Shown piece after piece: positions 24,801 to 32,272 of a stretch of DNA of 64,000 nucleotides; the stretch's first letter is position 1, and each line of letters opens with the position of its first letter. The notes under the pieces are model-generated. The model had not been told where the DNA came from. It was given only the letters and a program-made list of their open reading frames with translations, and ran no database searches. This stretch comes from Bacteroidaceae bacterium (GTDB lineage: Bacteria > Bacteroidota > Bacteroidia > Bacteroidales > Bacteroidaceae), in NCBI GenBank assembly GCA_017453465.1, contig JAFTEV010000010.1, forward strand, positions 22,050-86,049, written 5' to 3'. The position numbers were made by a program, and so were the translations under genes.

Positions 24801-25489
24801 CCCGACGGCAGGTAGTACTGGCAGTAGCCGCTGCGCGAGACGGCGTTGGTGAATCCGTAGATGGTGCCGCCCTTGACCACGCCGCCCGACGTGTAGCTGA
24901 AGCCTGTCAGGTTGATGTTGGCGTCGCTGAGCCAGAGGTAGCCGCCGCCGTTGTCGCGGCTGTAGATGCAGCGGGCGTTGACGGTGCAGCCGCCGTAGCC
25001 CTGCCCGCCCATGGTGAAGTCGCCGAAGCAGAGGTTCACGCCGTCCATGCACATGATGTGCCCGCCGCTGCTGCCGCGCTGCTCCAGCGTGAGCGAGCCG
25101 GTGCCCTGGATATAGACGTTGGGCTGGGAGGTGGTGTTGGTGTAGCCGCTCTTCTTGTAGATGAGCACGTCCGCGCCGTTGCAGTTGCGTATGGTGTTCA
25201 CGCCCTTCAGCACGATGTGCAGCCCGTTCTGTGCGCTGCTCGTTACGGCGATGCCGCTGCTGCCGCCCGCGTTCTCGCAGTCGATGAGCGCATTCCAGAG
25301 CGTCAGCGTGTTGGTACTGCTGTCGTAGGACACGCTGCCCTCCTTGATGTACGTGCCCGTCACCTTGTTCGCGTTGTCGGAGGTGATGCTCACTTGGCCC
25401 ACTCTGATGCCGTAGTCGGTTGCGGCTAGGGCTGTCTGCCCGATGATGTTCACCGCAAGGAGGGTGAACAGACGTAAAAGTCGTTTCAT
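21836..25489 (-). CDS. Giant multidomain surface protein: beta-helix, dockerin-like, FISUMP, Ig-like (BIG2) and formylglycine-enzyme-like domains
   Basis: 1217 residues from ATG 25489, the first Met that gives a signal peptide (MKRLLRLFTLLAVNIIGQTA). Residues 25-670 are repeated right-handed beta-helix modules: three units begin YGIRVG/YGLRVG/YGIYLG and recur with VSYDxxTxTLTL. A dockerin-like pair follows (VGDITDLINEYLEG, ITIEDITNLIGLYLD). Then a Fibrobacter-type paralogous domain (AVDLGLSVMWAGMNVGAS, FAYGETEPK), a BIG2 domain (VSWSSSDSRVATVGTDGLVT), and a C-terminal formylglycine-generating-enzyme-like domain (GGTFLMGAQ, EVTQALWKAVMG, RLPTEAEWEFAARGG, VLRGGNWYG). The last has only one of the two active-site cysteines, so it is probably a binding module. 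A TATCTTTG box at 25532-25539 on the minus strand serves it. Confidence 0.85.
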   Translation of the reverse strand: MKRLLRLFTLLAVNIIGQTALAATDYGIRVGQVSITSDNANKVTGTYIKEGSVSYDSSTNTLTLWNALIDCENAGGSSGIAVTSSAQNGLHIVLKGVNTIRNCNGADVLIYKKSGYTNTTSQPNVYIQGTGSLTLEQRGSSGGHIMCMDGVNLCFGDFTMGGQGYGGCTVNARCIYSRDNGGGYLWLSDANINLTGFSYTSGGVVKGGTIYGFTNAVSRSGYCQYYLPSGNTASYDTASLYMKDGSGQRLTTSLYAGWKKYGLRVGGVDVTYGNRDHITSPVTSPSPAISRTVSYNPDTHTLTLDEATIQNYDASPVVLNETGYPLTISSVGTSASTIANRTGNTAISSPQSLTFTGSAQLTVTCGNYTTINVPAAIQITGTGDISMKNSDLLVTGGIDCNGGALNLTSCYLSVTSGSDGVKAGSCTMTQCAVRSKGVCFNETRGCFCSQNGSSTTQVIIAPVTASYGIYLGGHEVNDITADNFCFSNIHGAVSYDPQSNTLKLRDVTVDCLNKYNALQVRKDAAANLRIELEGESTLKNIMGVGMYVYNNAVVAGGGSLTFEDGSINAVEGSSLAFAGGCTVNATRLVGRNDNGGTLYTTDCTLNLTGSGGYATIAGFSELKAGTPIAYPAKAVYDTADKRLKLNGYSWTGRVEVHEVTVGDITDLINEYLEGSGGITIEDITNLIGLYLDADMGDSRAVDLGLSVMWAGMNVGASAPEDCGHYFAYGETEPKATYSWDTYKWWSAEQGGPSKYNPDSLAGGIPHYKYTLDLADDAAYTNWGAPWRMPTYDELDELMNSCTWAWTTQNGMNGYRVTGPNGNSIFLPAAGHYSSSWPSSIGMTGNYRSSAVTSTSPSNAYGLKFNAYSYDMEYYYRYYGQSVRPVCQPGAELTVPLSRIVLYDLDLVLGESGYTPIAFYPLNASSSSVSWSSSDSRVATVGTDGLVTAHSVGTATLTATATDGSGVKGSCTIRVIEGTTTYTVYGVDFNMVSVSGGTFLMGAQKTDSSSPNYDADAYSEEAPVHSVTLSDYQIGETEVTQALWKAVMGSNPSSWKYDNRPVVNVSWDDCQTFITKLNQLTGKTFRLPTEAEWEFAARGGRQSKGYKYSGSNTADDVAWYRDNSGSETHAVGTKRANELGLYDMTGNVDEFCSDWYASYDSSAQSNPTGPTTGSTHVLRGGNWYGTARDCRVTDRGSVSPTVGYNLWGLRLALSPSSK

Positions 25490-25785
25490 AATGAAATGGA
25501 TATTAGTTGTTTTTTTATCGAATAATTTGGCCAAAGATATAAAATTCGGCAATTAGACGATTGCCGATTGGACAATTTCTTAAAAAAAGTCCTAAAAAAA
25601 CGCAAAATCACTCCTCTCGTTGCCCGAAAGGGGACATTTTGCCACACCGAGTGAACAATTGGATAACGGTGTTTCCTGAAATTGAGTGTAGCCACCCAGG
25701 TTATCGCGGAACAAATGTTAAGCAATATTAATTGGGACAGAAAGACATTAATTTAACAACCACGCACTGCCATTTTTCGCCTCGT

Positions 25786-25913
25786 GCAAGGCAATGATTA
25801 CAAGCTGAATGGGTTACACAAGGAATGGTTCGCTACCACGTAGGCAATGCGTCGCACTCACGTAGGCAATCGTTTGCGTTTGATTGCCTACGTGAGCGCG
25901 ACGCATTGCTAAC
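25786..25913. repeat. GTAGGCAAT hairpin element, copy 2, with conserved left flank
   Basis: CACGTAGGCAATGCGTCGC-CTCACGTAGGCAAT pairs with ATTGCCTACGTGAG-GCGACGCATTGCTA around a 12-base loop (25847-25913). The flank 25786-25820 (AAGGCAATGA, ACAAGCTGAAT, GTTACACA) matches that of copy 3 at 34434-34466, so the mobile unit is larger than the hairpin. The surrounding spacer 25540-25785 shows no gene. Confidence 0.8.
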
Positions 25914-26053
25914 ACGACTTAAGACTTTAAGAACCTTTAGAGTTCGTTGATGTTCGCGTTTTGCCTACAAACTCACGGATGACAGGCAACATCGTGTGAC
26001 CCTCGTACTTGTTCCCCTCATGGATGCAGTCGATTTATGTAAATATGTAAAAA

Positions 26054-26090
26054 AACTTTTGCGCCGCCCAAATTAGGGCGGCGCAAAGTT
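26054..26090 (-). terminator. GC-rich hairpin followed by T-run on the minus strand
   Basis: AACTTTTGCGCCGCCC (26054-26069) pairs with GGGCGGCGCAAAGTT (26076-26090). On the minus strand it is followed by a T-run, as in an intrinsic terminator for leftward transcription from the lipoprotein operon. Confidence 0.7.
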
Positions 26091-26154
26091 ATAAATAATT
26101 CTGTATAAGCAATTTATGTTTTGGATTAAAAATGAGTGACGAAGTTAGGAAAAA

Positions 26155-26242
26155 GAAAAAGTGAAAAATCTGAGTTACATGGAATAGCAAGCTGTGGGCT
26201 GGTGCTTATTCCTGTAACTCTGATTTTCCACTTTTCACTTAT
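26155..26242 (-). terminator. Long imperfect inverted repeat after the lipoprotein gene
   Basis: GTGAAAAATCTGAGTTACATGG, split here as GTGAAAAATC and GAGTTACA-GGAATA, pairs with TATTCC-GTAACTC and GATTTT-CACTTTTCAC across a GCAAGC/GCTT-containing centre. The T-rich minus-strand tail suggests a first terminator for the operon ending at 26256. Confidence 0.55.
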
Positions 26243-26255
26243 TCTACCCTCCCCT

Positions 26256-27431
26256 CTACTCCGTGTCGGTCCAGCTGAGGAAGTCTTCTCCCGTGAGTGT
26301 GTCTTTGGCCTTGTAGCCAGGGGCGTTGTCGGCAGGACCACTGAGGGCGATGGTTCCGCCTGTGGCTGTGATGTCGTGTTCGCTGTAGAGGGCGTAGCAC
26401 TTGCCGAAGCCTTGGACGGAGAGGTTGACGGTGGTGCCGCTGAAGTAGAGGTAGCCTCCGTCCACCACGGTGACGGAGCTTTTGGAGTCGTTGCCTTTGA
26501 TGCCGACGGTGTTGATGCCGGCGACGGTGCCAGTGACGGTGCCGCCTGTGAAGTAGGCGGCGTAGTTGCTCTGGATGCCGATGGCGGCGGTGCCTGTGAC
26601 GTTGAGGTTGATGGTGCCGTCGGTCATGTAGATGAGGGAGTCGGCCTTGAGGCCTTTCGTGTCGTCGGCTGCGACGGTGAGGTTGAGCGTGCCGCCGTTG
26701 ATGTAGGCTGTGCCGTAGTCGTCGCAGTCGATGAGGTCGCCCTGCACATCGGTGAAGGTGAGGGTGCCGCCGCTGATTTTAAAGTAGTTGTTTTCGGGGT
26801 CGCCGTCGCCCTCGCCGCAGTGGATGCCGTCGCCCACGGAGCCGAGGATGTGGATGTAGCCTGTGGTTTTCTTAATCTGCAGGTATTCCTTGGAGGCTAT
26901 GGCATGGCGGGCGTTGCCCGTGACGTTGAGCACACCGCCGCCTTCCACTTCGAGGTGTCCCTTGGTGTAGAGTGCGCCCTTCTTCTCGTTGAGCGGGTTG
27001 TCGGCGAGGGTGTTGACGGTGTTTTCTTGCAGGATGAGGTTGATGCGTTTGCCGCAGTTGAGGTGGAGGGGCGGCTCTGCCGTTGTGCTGGTGAGCTGAA
27101 GTCCTGCCAGCAGGAGGGTGAGTTTGTAGGGGGAGTTGATGGTGAGTGAGCCGCTGGCTGAGTAGCCCCGCACGCGGTAGATGTATTCGGTCTGTACGGC
27201 ACTGTCGAGCGCAAGCACGACGGAGGTGCTGTTTCCGCTGCTGCACGTTACGCCTATGGCTTCGGCGGGAATGTTGATTTCAGCTGTACTTTCGTTGAAG
27301 ACAACGTCCACGAAAACGGGCTGCGGAATGGTCACAGTGTCTTCATCGTCCTCCGTGTTTGCCGTTTCTTCGTTGTTGTTGCAGGCGAACAGGCTGAGGC
27401 AGAGTGTGGCTAATAGAAGTAGGTGTTTCAT
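26256..27431 (-). CDS. Cthe_2159-like carbohydrate-binding beta-helix lipoprotein
   Basis: 391 residues. The lipobox LSLFAC (Cys17) anchors it to a membrane. The body is a right-handed beta-helix: SGSLTINSPYKLTLLLAGLQ, RINLILQENTVNTLAD, KGALYTKGHLEVEGGGVLNV, the GIHCGEGDG turn, LIDCDDYGTAYINGGTLNL and KGLKADSLIYMTDG are the signature segments of the Cthe_2159 family, whose founder binds cellulose and polygalacturonate and resembles pectate lyases. It starts 10 bases after the barrel gene and is the last gene of the VTC/DUF4956 operon. In other bacteria this family, VTC and DUF4956 also cluster, often with CotH. Confidence 0.85.
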   Translation of the reverse strand: MKHLLLLATLCLSLFACNNNEETANTEDDEDTVTIPQPVFVDVVFNESTAEINIPAEAIGVTCSSGNSTSVVLALDSAVQTEYIYRVRGYSASGSLTINSPYKLTLLLAGLQLTSTTAEPPLHLNCGKRINLILQENTVNTLADNPLNEKKGALYTKGHLEVEGGGVLNVTGNARHAIASKEYLQIKKTTGYIHILGSVGDGIHCGEGDGDPENNYFKISGGTLTFTDVQGDLIDCDDYGTAYINGGTLNLTVAADDTKGLKADSLIYMTDGTINLNVTGTAAIGIQSNYAAYFTGGTVTGTVAGINTVGIKGNDSKSSVTVVDGGYLYFSGTTVNLSVQGFGKCYALYSEHDITATGGTIALSGPADNAPGYKAKDTLTGEDFLSWTDTE

Positions 27432-27441
27432 GTGTGTGTGT

Positions 27442-28392
27442 TCAGAATTTGTGTGTGTAGCCCAGGCCGATGTAGTGTCCGTTGGGTTCGTCGTCGTCGT
27501 CCTCTATCTGGAAACGGTAGAAGGCTTTCAGGCTGTTTCGCTTGCCCAGCTTGATGTCTGTACCCCCTGTGAATTTCCATTTGTGGGCTTTGTAGCCGAG
27601 GCCAACACCGAAGTCAACGGAGAGGTAGGGGGCGAAGGGGCTCTTGCGGATGTTGTACTGGGCTGTGGCTTTCGAGCGCAACATCAGGCGGTCTTTGCTC
27701 AGTTTCTCCTTTGTGGTGTATTCCGTTTCGGTTGTGGTTTCGGTGTAGGTGTAGGCAGTGCCGTCGGTGTCGTAGCGTTCCTTGTAGCGCACTTTTTCGC
27801 GATATTTGGTGCGGTCGGCTGCACAGCTGTAGTAGTGGTTGTATTGCAGGGTTTCTTTCAGCGAGAATGACCACCGCTTGGTGGGTTTGTAGCTGAAGGA
27901 GAGGCTCGCGTTGACGCGGCTGCGGTGTCGCCAGTAGGAAGCGGTGTAGTTGTAGCCTGTGTTGTAGCCCGAAGTGTAGCCCTTGATGATGGGGGCAAAC
28001 TGCCCCTGGCCGATGTAGTCGAACTTGTCGTCGTAATAGACGGCGTGGCGTGGCTTGTCCTTGTAGGTGGATTCGCATTCCCCCAGCTTCTGTGACCAGA
28101 TGTGGTTGTAGCCCAGTTCGGCCTTGAGGCTGAAGATGCCTTGGTCGTAGAACTTGTAGGCGGCACTGAGTTCCACTTCGTAGCGTTCTGCACGGGTGGT
28201 GTTGGCTTGTGAGCGGAACCCGCCCGTAAGGTTGAGTGTAAGTCGGTTGGAAAGGAACTTCTTTTCGGCTTCGGCACTGATGTCCAGCCCAAAGTCGTTG
28301 CTCTGGGCGTGGAGGAATGAGGATTGGGGGGTGAGGAATGAGGAACTGAGCGTGAGGAGGAGGAGGAGTGTGAGGCGGGGGTGTTTAGTCAT
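27442..28392 (-). CDS. Outer-membrane barrel protein, DUF2490-like, in the VTC operon
   Basis: 316 residues from the ATG at 28392. That start overlaps the end of the DUF4956 gene by 8 bases, and the longer upstream frame is only the shadow of that gene. The signal peptide (LTLLLLLTLSSSFLTPQSSF then LHAQ) is encoded largely by GAGGAATGAGG repeat DNA. The mature part is all amphipathic strands (LTLNLTGGFRSQ, VELSAAYKFY, LKAELGYNHIW, VNASLSFSYKP, WSFSLKETLQYNHYY, FAPYLSVDFGVGLGY) and ends in GLGYTHKF, a terminal Phe. Probably a 12-14-stranded barrel. Its role beside a polyphosphate polymerase is unknown. Confidence 0.75.
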   Translation of the reverse strand: MTKHPRLTLLLLLTLSSSFLTPQSSFLHAQSNDFGLDISAEAEKKFLSNRLTLNLTGGFRSQANTTRAERYEVELSAAYKFYDQGIFSLKAELGYNHIWSQKLGECESTYKDKPRHAVYYDDKFDYIGQGQFAPIIKGYTSGYNTGYNYTASYWRHRSRVNASLSFSYKPTKRWSFSLKETLQYNHYYSCAADRTKYREKVRYKERYDTDGTAYTYTETTTETEYTTKEKLSKDRLMLRSKATAQYNIRKSPFAPYLSVDFGVGLGYKAHKWKFTGGTDIKLGKRNSLKAFYRFQIEDDDDEPNGHYIGLGYTHKF

Positions 28393-29083
28393 ATTCCTTT
28401 GGCATTTTCTGTATGGATTCGTCTCCTTCCACTGTGTTGTAGTAGATTTTGATGAGTGCCATGTCCTTGAGAAAGTCGATGGAACCGATGGATACGTGCG
28501 TGATGTCAAGCCCTGTGCGCTCTTTCAGGTCTTCGATGAGTTCGGTGCGCTTGGCGGGTTTGATGAGGTCAATCTTGTCGTATTTCACATATTTGGAAGA
28601 AAGGCTCTTGATGAGCATGTTGGCTTCTGCTATCCAGACACCGAAGACGAAGATGACATCTGTCAGCAGGAGTTCGCCCATAGAGGTCAGCAGCGGGCCT
28701 GCAAATTCGGGGTGCTTGGGCGAGATGTCGGCTGCCCAGGCCAGGCCGTTGATGGCTGCCAGCGAGATGATGAGGAAGAGGTAGGTCATTTCGCGGATGG
28801 GCACACTCTCTGTGCGGTAGCGCATGATGCAGAAGATGGCGAAGAGGCCCATGGCGATGCCTGTCTTGATTTTTGCGTCGCCCATGAGGTGGATGAGCAT
28901 GAAGATGCAGAAGCCCACAAGGATGTAGGTAAAGAAGAAGTCCTTGCGGCGTGCTTTGGGGAAGTAGAAGCAGCGGGCAATGGTGACCGTGAAGATGGTG
29001 TTGATGATGAGGCGCAGGATGAGGTCGAGAATGCGGCACGTGTCGCTCGATAGCACTGCAAAGAAGTCGTTGAGTGTGTCCAT
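28385..29083 (-). CDS. DUF4956 membrane protein
   Basis: 232 residues. Four hydrophobic segments (LDLILRLIINTIFTVTIA, FFFTYILVGFCIFMLIHLMG, IAMGLFAIFCIMRYR with the conserved RYRTE, YLFLIISLAAINGLAWA, and a longer LLLTDVIFVFGVWIAEANM) are followed by a cytoplasmic ferredoxin-like tail (about 165-232, TELIEDLKERTGLDITHVSI). This is the DUF4956 pattern. The family nearly always sits beside VTC-domain polyphosphate polymerases and is suspected to help move or channel the polymer, but this is unproven. It lies 11 bases after the VTC gene and overlaps the barrel gene, so it is translationally linked. Confidence 0.9.
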   Translation of the reverse strand: MDTLNDFFAVLSSDTCRILDLILRLIINTIFTVTIARCFYFPKARRKDFFFTYILVGFCIFMLIHLMGDAKIKTGIAMGLFAIFCIMRYRTESVPIREMTYLFLIISLAAINGLAWAADISPKHPEFAGPLLTSMGELLLTDVIFVFGVWIAEANMLIKSLSSKYVKYDKIDLIKPAKRTELIEDLKERTGLDITHVSIGSIDFLKDMALIKIYYNTVEGDESIQKMPKEYD

Positions 29084-29094
29084 AATGTGATTGT

Positions 29095-29886
29095 TTAGAT
29101 TTCGTGGTCAATGAATGCGCGACCATTTATTTTCTGAAGATTGCGGAGTTTGGGCTTGAAGTTGTTCTGCTTCAAGCCGGGGTCTGTCAGTGCCATGCCG
29201 ATGCAGCATTTCGAGAAGCCCGTGGGGTGTACGTGGATGTCGCGCAGCAGGTTGGTGACAGGGGAAAAGACATTGCCGTCGCGCTTCAGTTCGATGATGA
29301 CGAGCTGGTCGGTGGCGTGGTCGTGTGTGGTTTCAAAGTTGTGGAAACAGATGTTGAAGTCGATGGTGAGCCTTTCCGTCTTGTCTTTGTTGACCAGCGT
29401 AACGCGGTCAAACTGGTTGCGGACCACGGCGTTCAAGAGGTCCAGGTTCTGGCCCGTCTTGCGCTGAACGAGTTCATGCACGCCCTCGGTGTTGCGGAAG
29501 TCGTCTTGCGACGGCACTTCGATGCGCTTCTTCTTGGTGCGTGCATGGTTGTTCTTGTTCTTGACTTCAAGGAATGTCAGCCCGCTCGCCACGTAGGTTC
29601 TCACGCGCACCTTCATGCGTCGGGCATGTTTGTTGTGGTGCATCATGTAGAACACGTGGTTGTCGGTGTCGTAATATGTTGTGCAATAAGGAATGATTCT
29701 GTTGCCGAGCGTTTCCTGCACATAGTATTTATCTTGCACCAGCCGCAGTAGCTCCACAAGTTGGTACTTGGAAGCTACATACTTGGTGTCGAGACGATTC
29801 ATCAGGCGTATGCCCGACATTTCGTCAAGCGTGATGGGGGGCATTAGGTTCAGCAAGGACAGAATCTGCTGGTCTGCTGCATTCAT
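29095..29886 (-). CDS. VTC-domain polyphosphate polymerase
   Basis: 263 residues, a stand-alone VTC catalytic tunnel domain. LMNRLDTKYVASKYQLVELL supplies the early basic residues, YYDTDNHVFYMMHHNKHARR and KVRVRTYVASGLTFLEVKNK hold the Arg-x-Arg and Glu-x-Lys pairs that in yeast Vtc4 bind phosphate and metal, and LVIIELKRDG the late acidic metal ligand. It would polymerise phosphate from ATP. It begins 12 bases after frr and is followed at 11 bases by DUF4956, so the polymer machinery is co-transcribed with ribosome recycling factor. Confidence 0.88.
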   Translation of the reverse strand: MNAADQQILSLLNLMPPITLDEMSGIRLMNRLDTKYVASKYQLVELLRLVQDKYYVQETLGNRIIPYCTTYYDTDNHVFYMMHHNKHARRMKVRVRTYVASGLTFLEVKNKNNHARTKKKRIEVPSQDDFRNTEGVHELVQRKTGQNLDLLNAVVRNQFDRVTLVNKDKTERLTIDFNICFHNFETTHDHATDQLVIIELKRDGNVFSPVTNLLRDIHVHPTGFSKCCIGMALTDPGLKQNNFKPKLRNLQKINGRAFIDHEI

Positions 29887-29898
29887 GGTCGCCTTGCT

Positions 29899-30459
29899 TT
29901 ATACGGTCATGATTTCCTTGTTCTTTGCCTCAAGCATACTTTCTATCTGCTTGATGAACTTGTCGTGAATCTTCTGTACTTCTTCTTCAGAATCCTTTTC
30001 TACGTCTTCTGGTACACCGTTCTTGATGGATTTCTTCAGCTTTTCGATGGCTTCACGGCGGGCATTGCGCACGCTGACCTTGGCGTTCTCGGTCTCCTTG
30101 GAGCACTGCTTGGTAAGGTCGCGGCGACGCTCCTCCGTAAGTGGCGGAATGCCCAGGCGGATAATCTCGCCGTTGTTCTCAGGCATGATGCCCACGTTGG
30201 AGTCGATGATGGCTTTCTCGATGGGCTTGAACATGTTCTTGTCCCAGGGCTTGATGGCGATGGTGCGAGCATCGGGGGTGGTGATGCTGCTCACGTTGTT
30301 CAGTGGCACTTTGCTGCCGTATGAGTCAACGCGCACTTCGTCAAGGATGTGCACATTGGCACGTCCTGCACGGATGCGTGCAAGGGTCTCTTCGAGGTGC
30401 ATCACTGCCAGCTCCATCGACTCCTCGGCCTCGCTGATATAAACTTTTACATCTTCCAT
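29899..30459 (-). CDS. frr: Ribosome recycling factor
   Basis: 186 residues, the standard length. MEDVKVYISEAEESMELAVM, LARIRAGRANVHILDEVRVD, the central PLNNVSSITTPDARTIAIKP and C-terminal LTKQCSKETENAKVSVRNAR with the KKSIKNGVPEDVEK loop are all canonical. It splits post-termination ribosomes with EF-G. It is 45 bases downstream of the fumarase gene and 12 bases upstream of the VTC gene. pyrH or tsf, frequent partners elsewhere, are not here. Confidence 0.97.
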   Translation of the reverse strand: MEDVKVYISEAEESMELAVMHLEETLARIRAGRANVHILDEVRVDSYGSKVPLNNVSSITTPDARTIAIKPWDKNMFKPIEKAIIDSNVGIMPENNGEIIRLGIPPLTEERRRDLTKQCSKETENAKVSVRNARREAIEKLKKSIKNGVPEDVEKDSEEEVQKIHDKFIKQIESMLEAKNKEIMTV

Positions 30460-30504
30460 ATTAATAAGGTTTTAGGGTTAGGTAATCTGTTAGTTAGGGG
30501 GCTG

Positions 30505-32160
30505 TTATGCTTCCAGTATCTTGCATCCTTCGCATGGCTTCAGCTGTTTGAAGAAGTCGTTGCCCTTGTCGTCAACGAGGATGAAGGCGGGGAAGTCTTC
30601 CACTTCAATCTTCCAGATGGCTTCCATGCCGAGTTCCGGATATTCCACACACTCGATGCTCTTGATGTTGTTCTGAGCCAGGATAGCAGCAGGACCACCA
30701 ATCGAACCGAGGTAGAAGCCGCCGTGGTCCTTGCAGGCGTTGGTCACGTCGATAGAGCGGTTGCCCTTGGCCAGCATGATGCGGCTGCCACCGTGGTCTT
30801 GGAATTCATATACATAGGGGTCCATGCGTCCTGCCGTAGTCGGACCCATCGAGCCACAAGCCATGCCAGCAGGGGTCTTGGCTGGTCCGGCATAGTAGAT
30901 AGGGTGGTCTTTCAGGTACTGCGGCATTTCTTCGCCAGCGTCCAGGCGTGCCTTAATCTTGGCGTGAGCAATGTCGCGGCCTACGATGATGGTGCCGTTC
31001 AGACTGAGGCGGGTAGAAACAGGGTACTGGCTGAGTTGTTTGCAAATCTCGTCCATTGGGCGGTTGAGGTCAACCCGCACCACGTCGCCTTCGCCAGCGT
31101 TGCGCAGTTCTTCGGGGATGAGTTCGTAGGGTTTGTCGTCCATCTTCTCAATCCAGATGCCGTCCTTGTTAATCTTTGCCTTGATGTTGCGGTCTGCCGA
31201 GCAGGAAACGCCCAGACCGATGGGGCAGCTGGCACCATGGCGAGGCAGACGAACCACGCGCACGTCGTGAGCCATGTACTTGCCGCCGAACTGTGCGCCA
31301 AGGCCAATCTTGTAAGCCTCTTGCAGCAGTTGCTTCTCCAGCTCGATGTCACGGAAGGCGCGGCCAGTCTCGTCGCCCGTTGTGGGCAAAGAGTCATAAT
31401 AATGTGTGGAAGCCAGCTTCACGGTGAGCAGGTTCTTCTCTGCCGATGTGCCGCCGATGACGATGGCAATGTGGTAGGGTGGGCAAGCAGCTGTGCCCAG
31501 GCTCTTCATCTTTTCTACGAGGAAGGGAATCAGTGTGCCGGGGTTCTGGATGCGAGCCTTTGTCTCCTGATACAGGTAGGTCTTGTTGGCCGAACCACCG
31601 CCTTTTGTTACCATGAGGAACTTGTACTCCATGCCCTCCGTTGCCTCGATGTCAATCTGGGCTGGCAGGTTGCACTTGGTGTTCACCTCGTTGTACATGT
31701 CGAGCGGAGCATTCTGCGAGTAGCGCAAGTTCTCCTCGGTGTACGTCTTGAAGACACCTTTCGACAGAGCCTCTTCGTCGCAGAAGTTTGTCCACACCTG
31801 CTGTCCCTTTTCGCCGTGGATGATGGCTGTGCCTGTGTCCTGGCAGAGCGGCAACTGCCCCTTGGCAGCTACTTCGGCATTGCGCAGGAAGGTGAGTGCC
31901 ACATACTTGTCGTTGGCCGAAGCCTCTGGGTCGCGCAGGATTTTAGCCACCTGCAGGTTGTGGCTGCGGCGCAGCAGGAAGCTGACATCGCGGAAGGCGG
32001 CATTGGCCATCCGTGTCAGTGCTTCGGGTGTGACCTTCAGAATGGGGGTTCCTTCAAACTCGCTGACAGAGACGCCTTCCTTTGTCAGCAGATAATATTC
32101 CGTGTCGTCCTGTCCCAGCTGGAACATGGGTGCATACTTGAATGCTGGTGTTTGAGCCAT
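30505..32160 (-). CDS. Class I fumarate hydratase, [4Fe-4S]
   Basis: 551 residues, the length of E. coli FumA/FumB. N-terminal alpha domain with [20 protein letters not shown] (cluster cysteine), [20 protein letters not shown] and [16 protein letters not shown] (the other two cluster cysteines); C-terminal beta domain with [20 protein letters not shown] and the [17 protein letters not shown] signature. It interconverts fumarate and malate in the succinate-forming branch that anaerobic Bacteroidales use to regenerate NAD. A TATGTTTG box on the minus strand at 32200-32207 precedes it by 40 bases. Confidence 0.96.
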   Translation of the reverse strand: MAQTPAFKYAPMFQLGQDDTEYYLLTKEGVSVSEFEGTPILKVTPEALTRMANAAFRDVSFLLRRSHNLQVAKILRDPEASANDKYVALTFLRNAEVAAKGQLPLCQDTGTAIIHGEKGQQVWTNFCDEEALSKGVFKTYTEENLRYSQNAPLDMYNEVNTKCNLPAQIDIEATEGMEYKFLMVTKGGGSANKTYLYQETKARIQNPGTLIPFLVEKMKSLGTAACPPYHIAIVIGGTSAEKNLLTVKLASTHYYDSLPTTGDETGRAFRDIELEKQLLQEAYKIGLGAQFGGKYMAHDVRVVRLPRHGASCPIGLGVSCSADRNIKAKINKDGIWIEKMDDKPYELIPEELRNAGEGDVVRVDLNRPMDEICKQLSQYPVSTRLSLNGTIIVGRDIAHAKIKARLDAGEEMPQYLKDHPIYYAGPAKTPAGMACGSMGPTTAGRMDPYVYEFQDHGGSRIMLAKGNRSIDVTNACKDHGGFYLGSIGGPAAILAQNNIKSIECVEYPELGMEAIWKIEVEDFPAFILVDDKGNDFFKQLKPCEGCKILEA

Positions 32161-32272
32161 AGTTTTATTTTACGATTTAGAAATTTATGATTTGTGCCAC
32201 AAACATACAAACTTTTTTTTATTAACGCAAAAGAATGGGGAAAAAGTTGCACGATTAACTAAAATACTGCAA

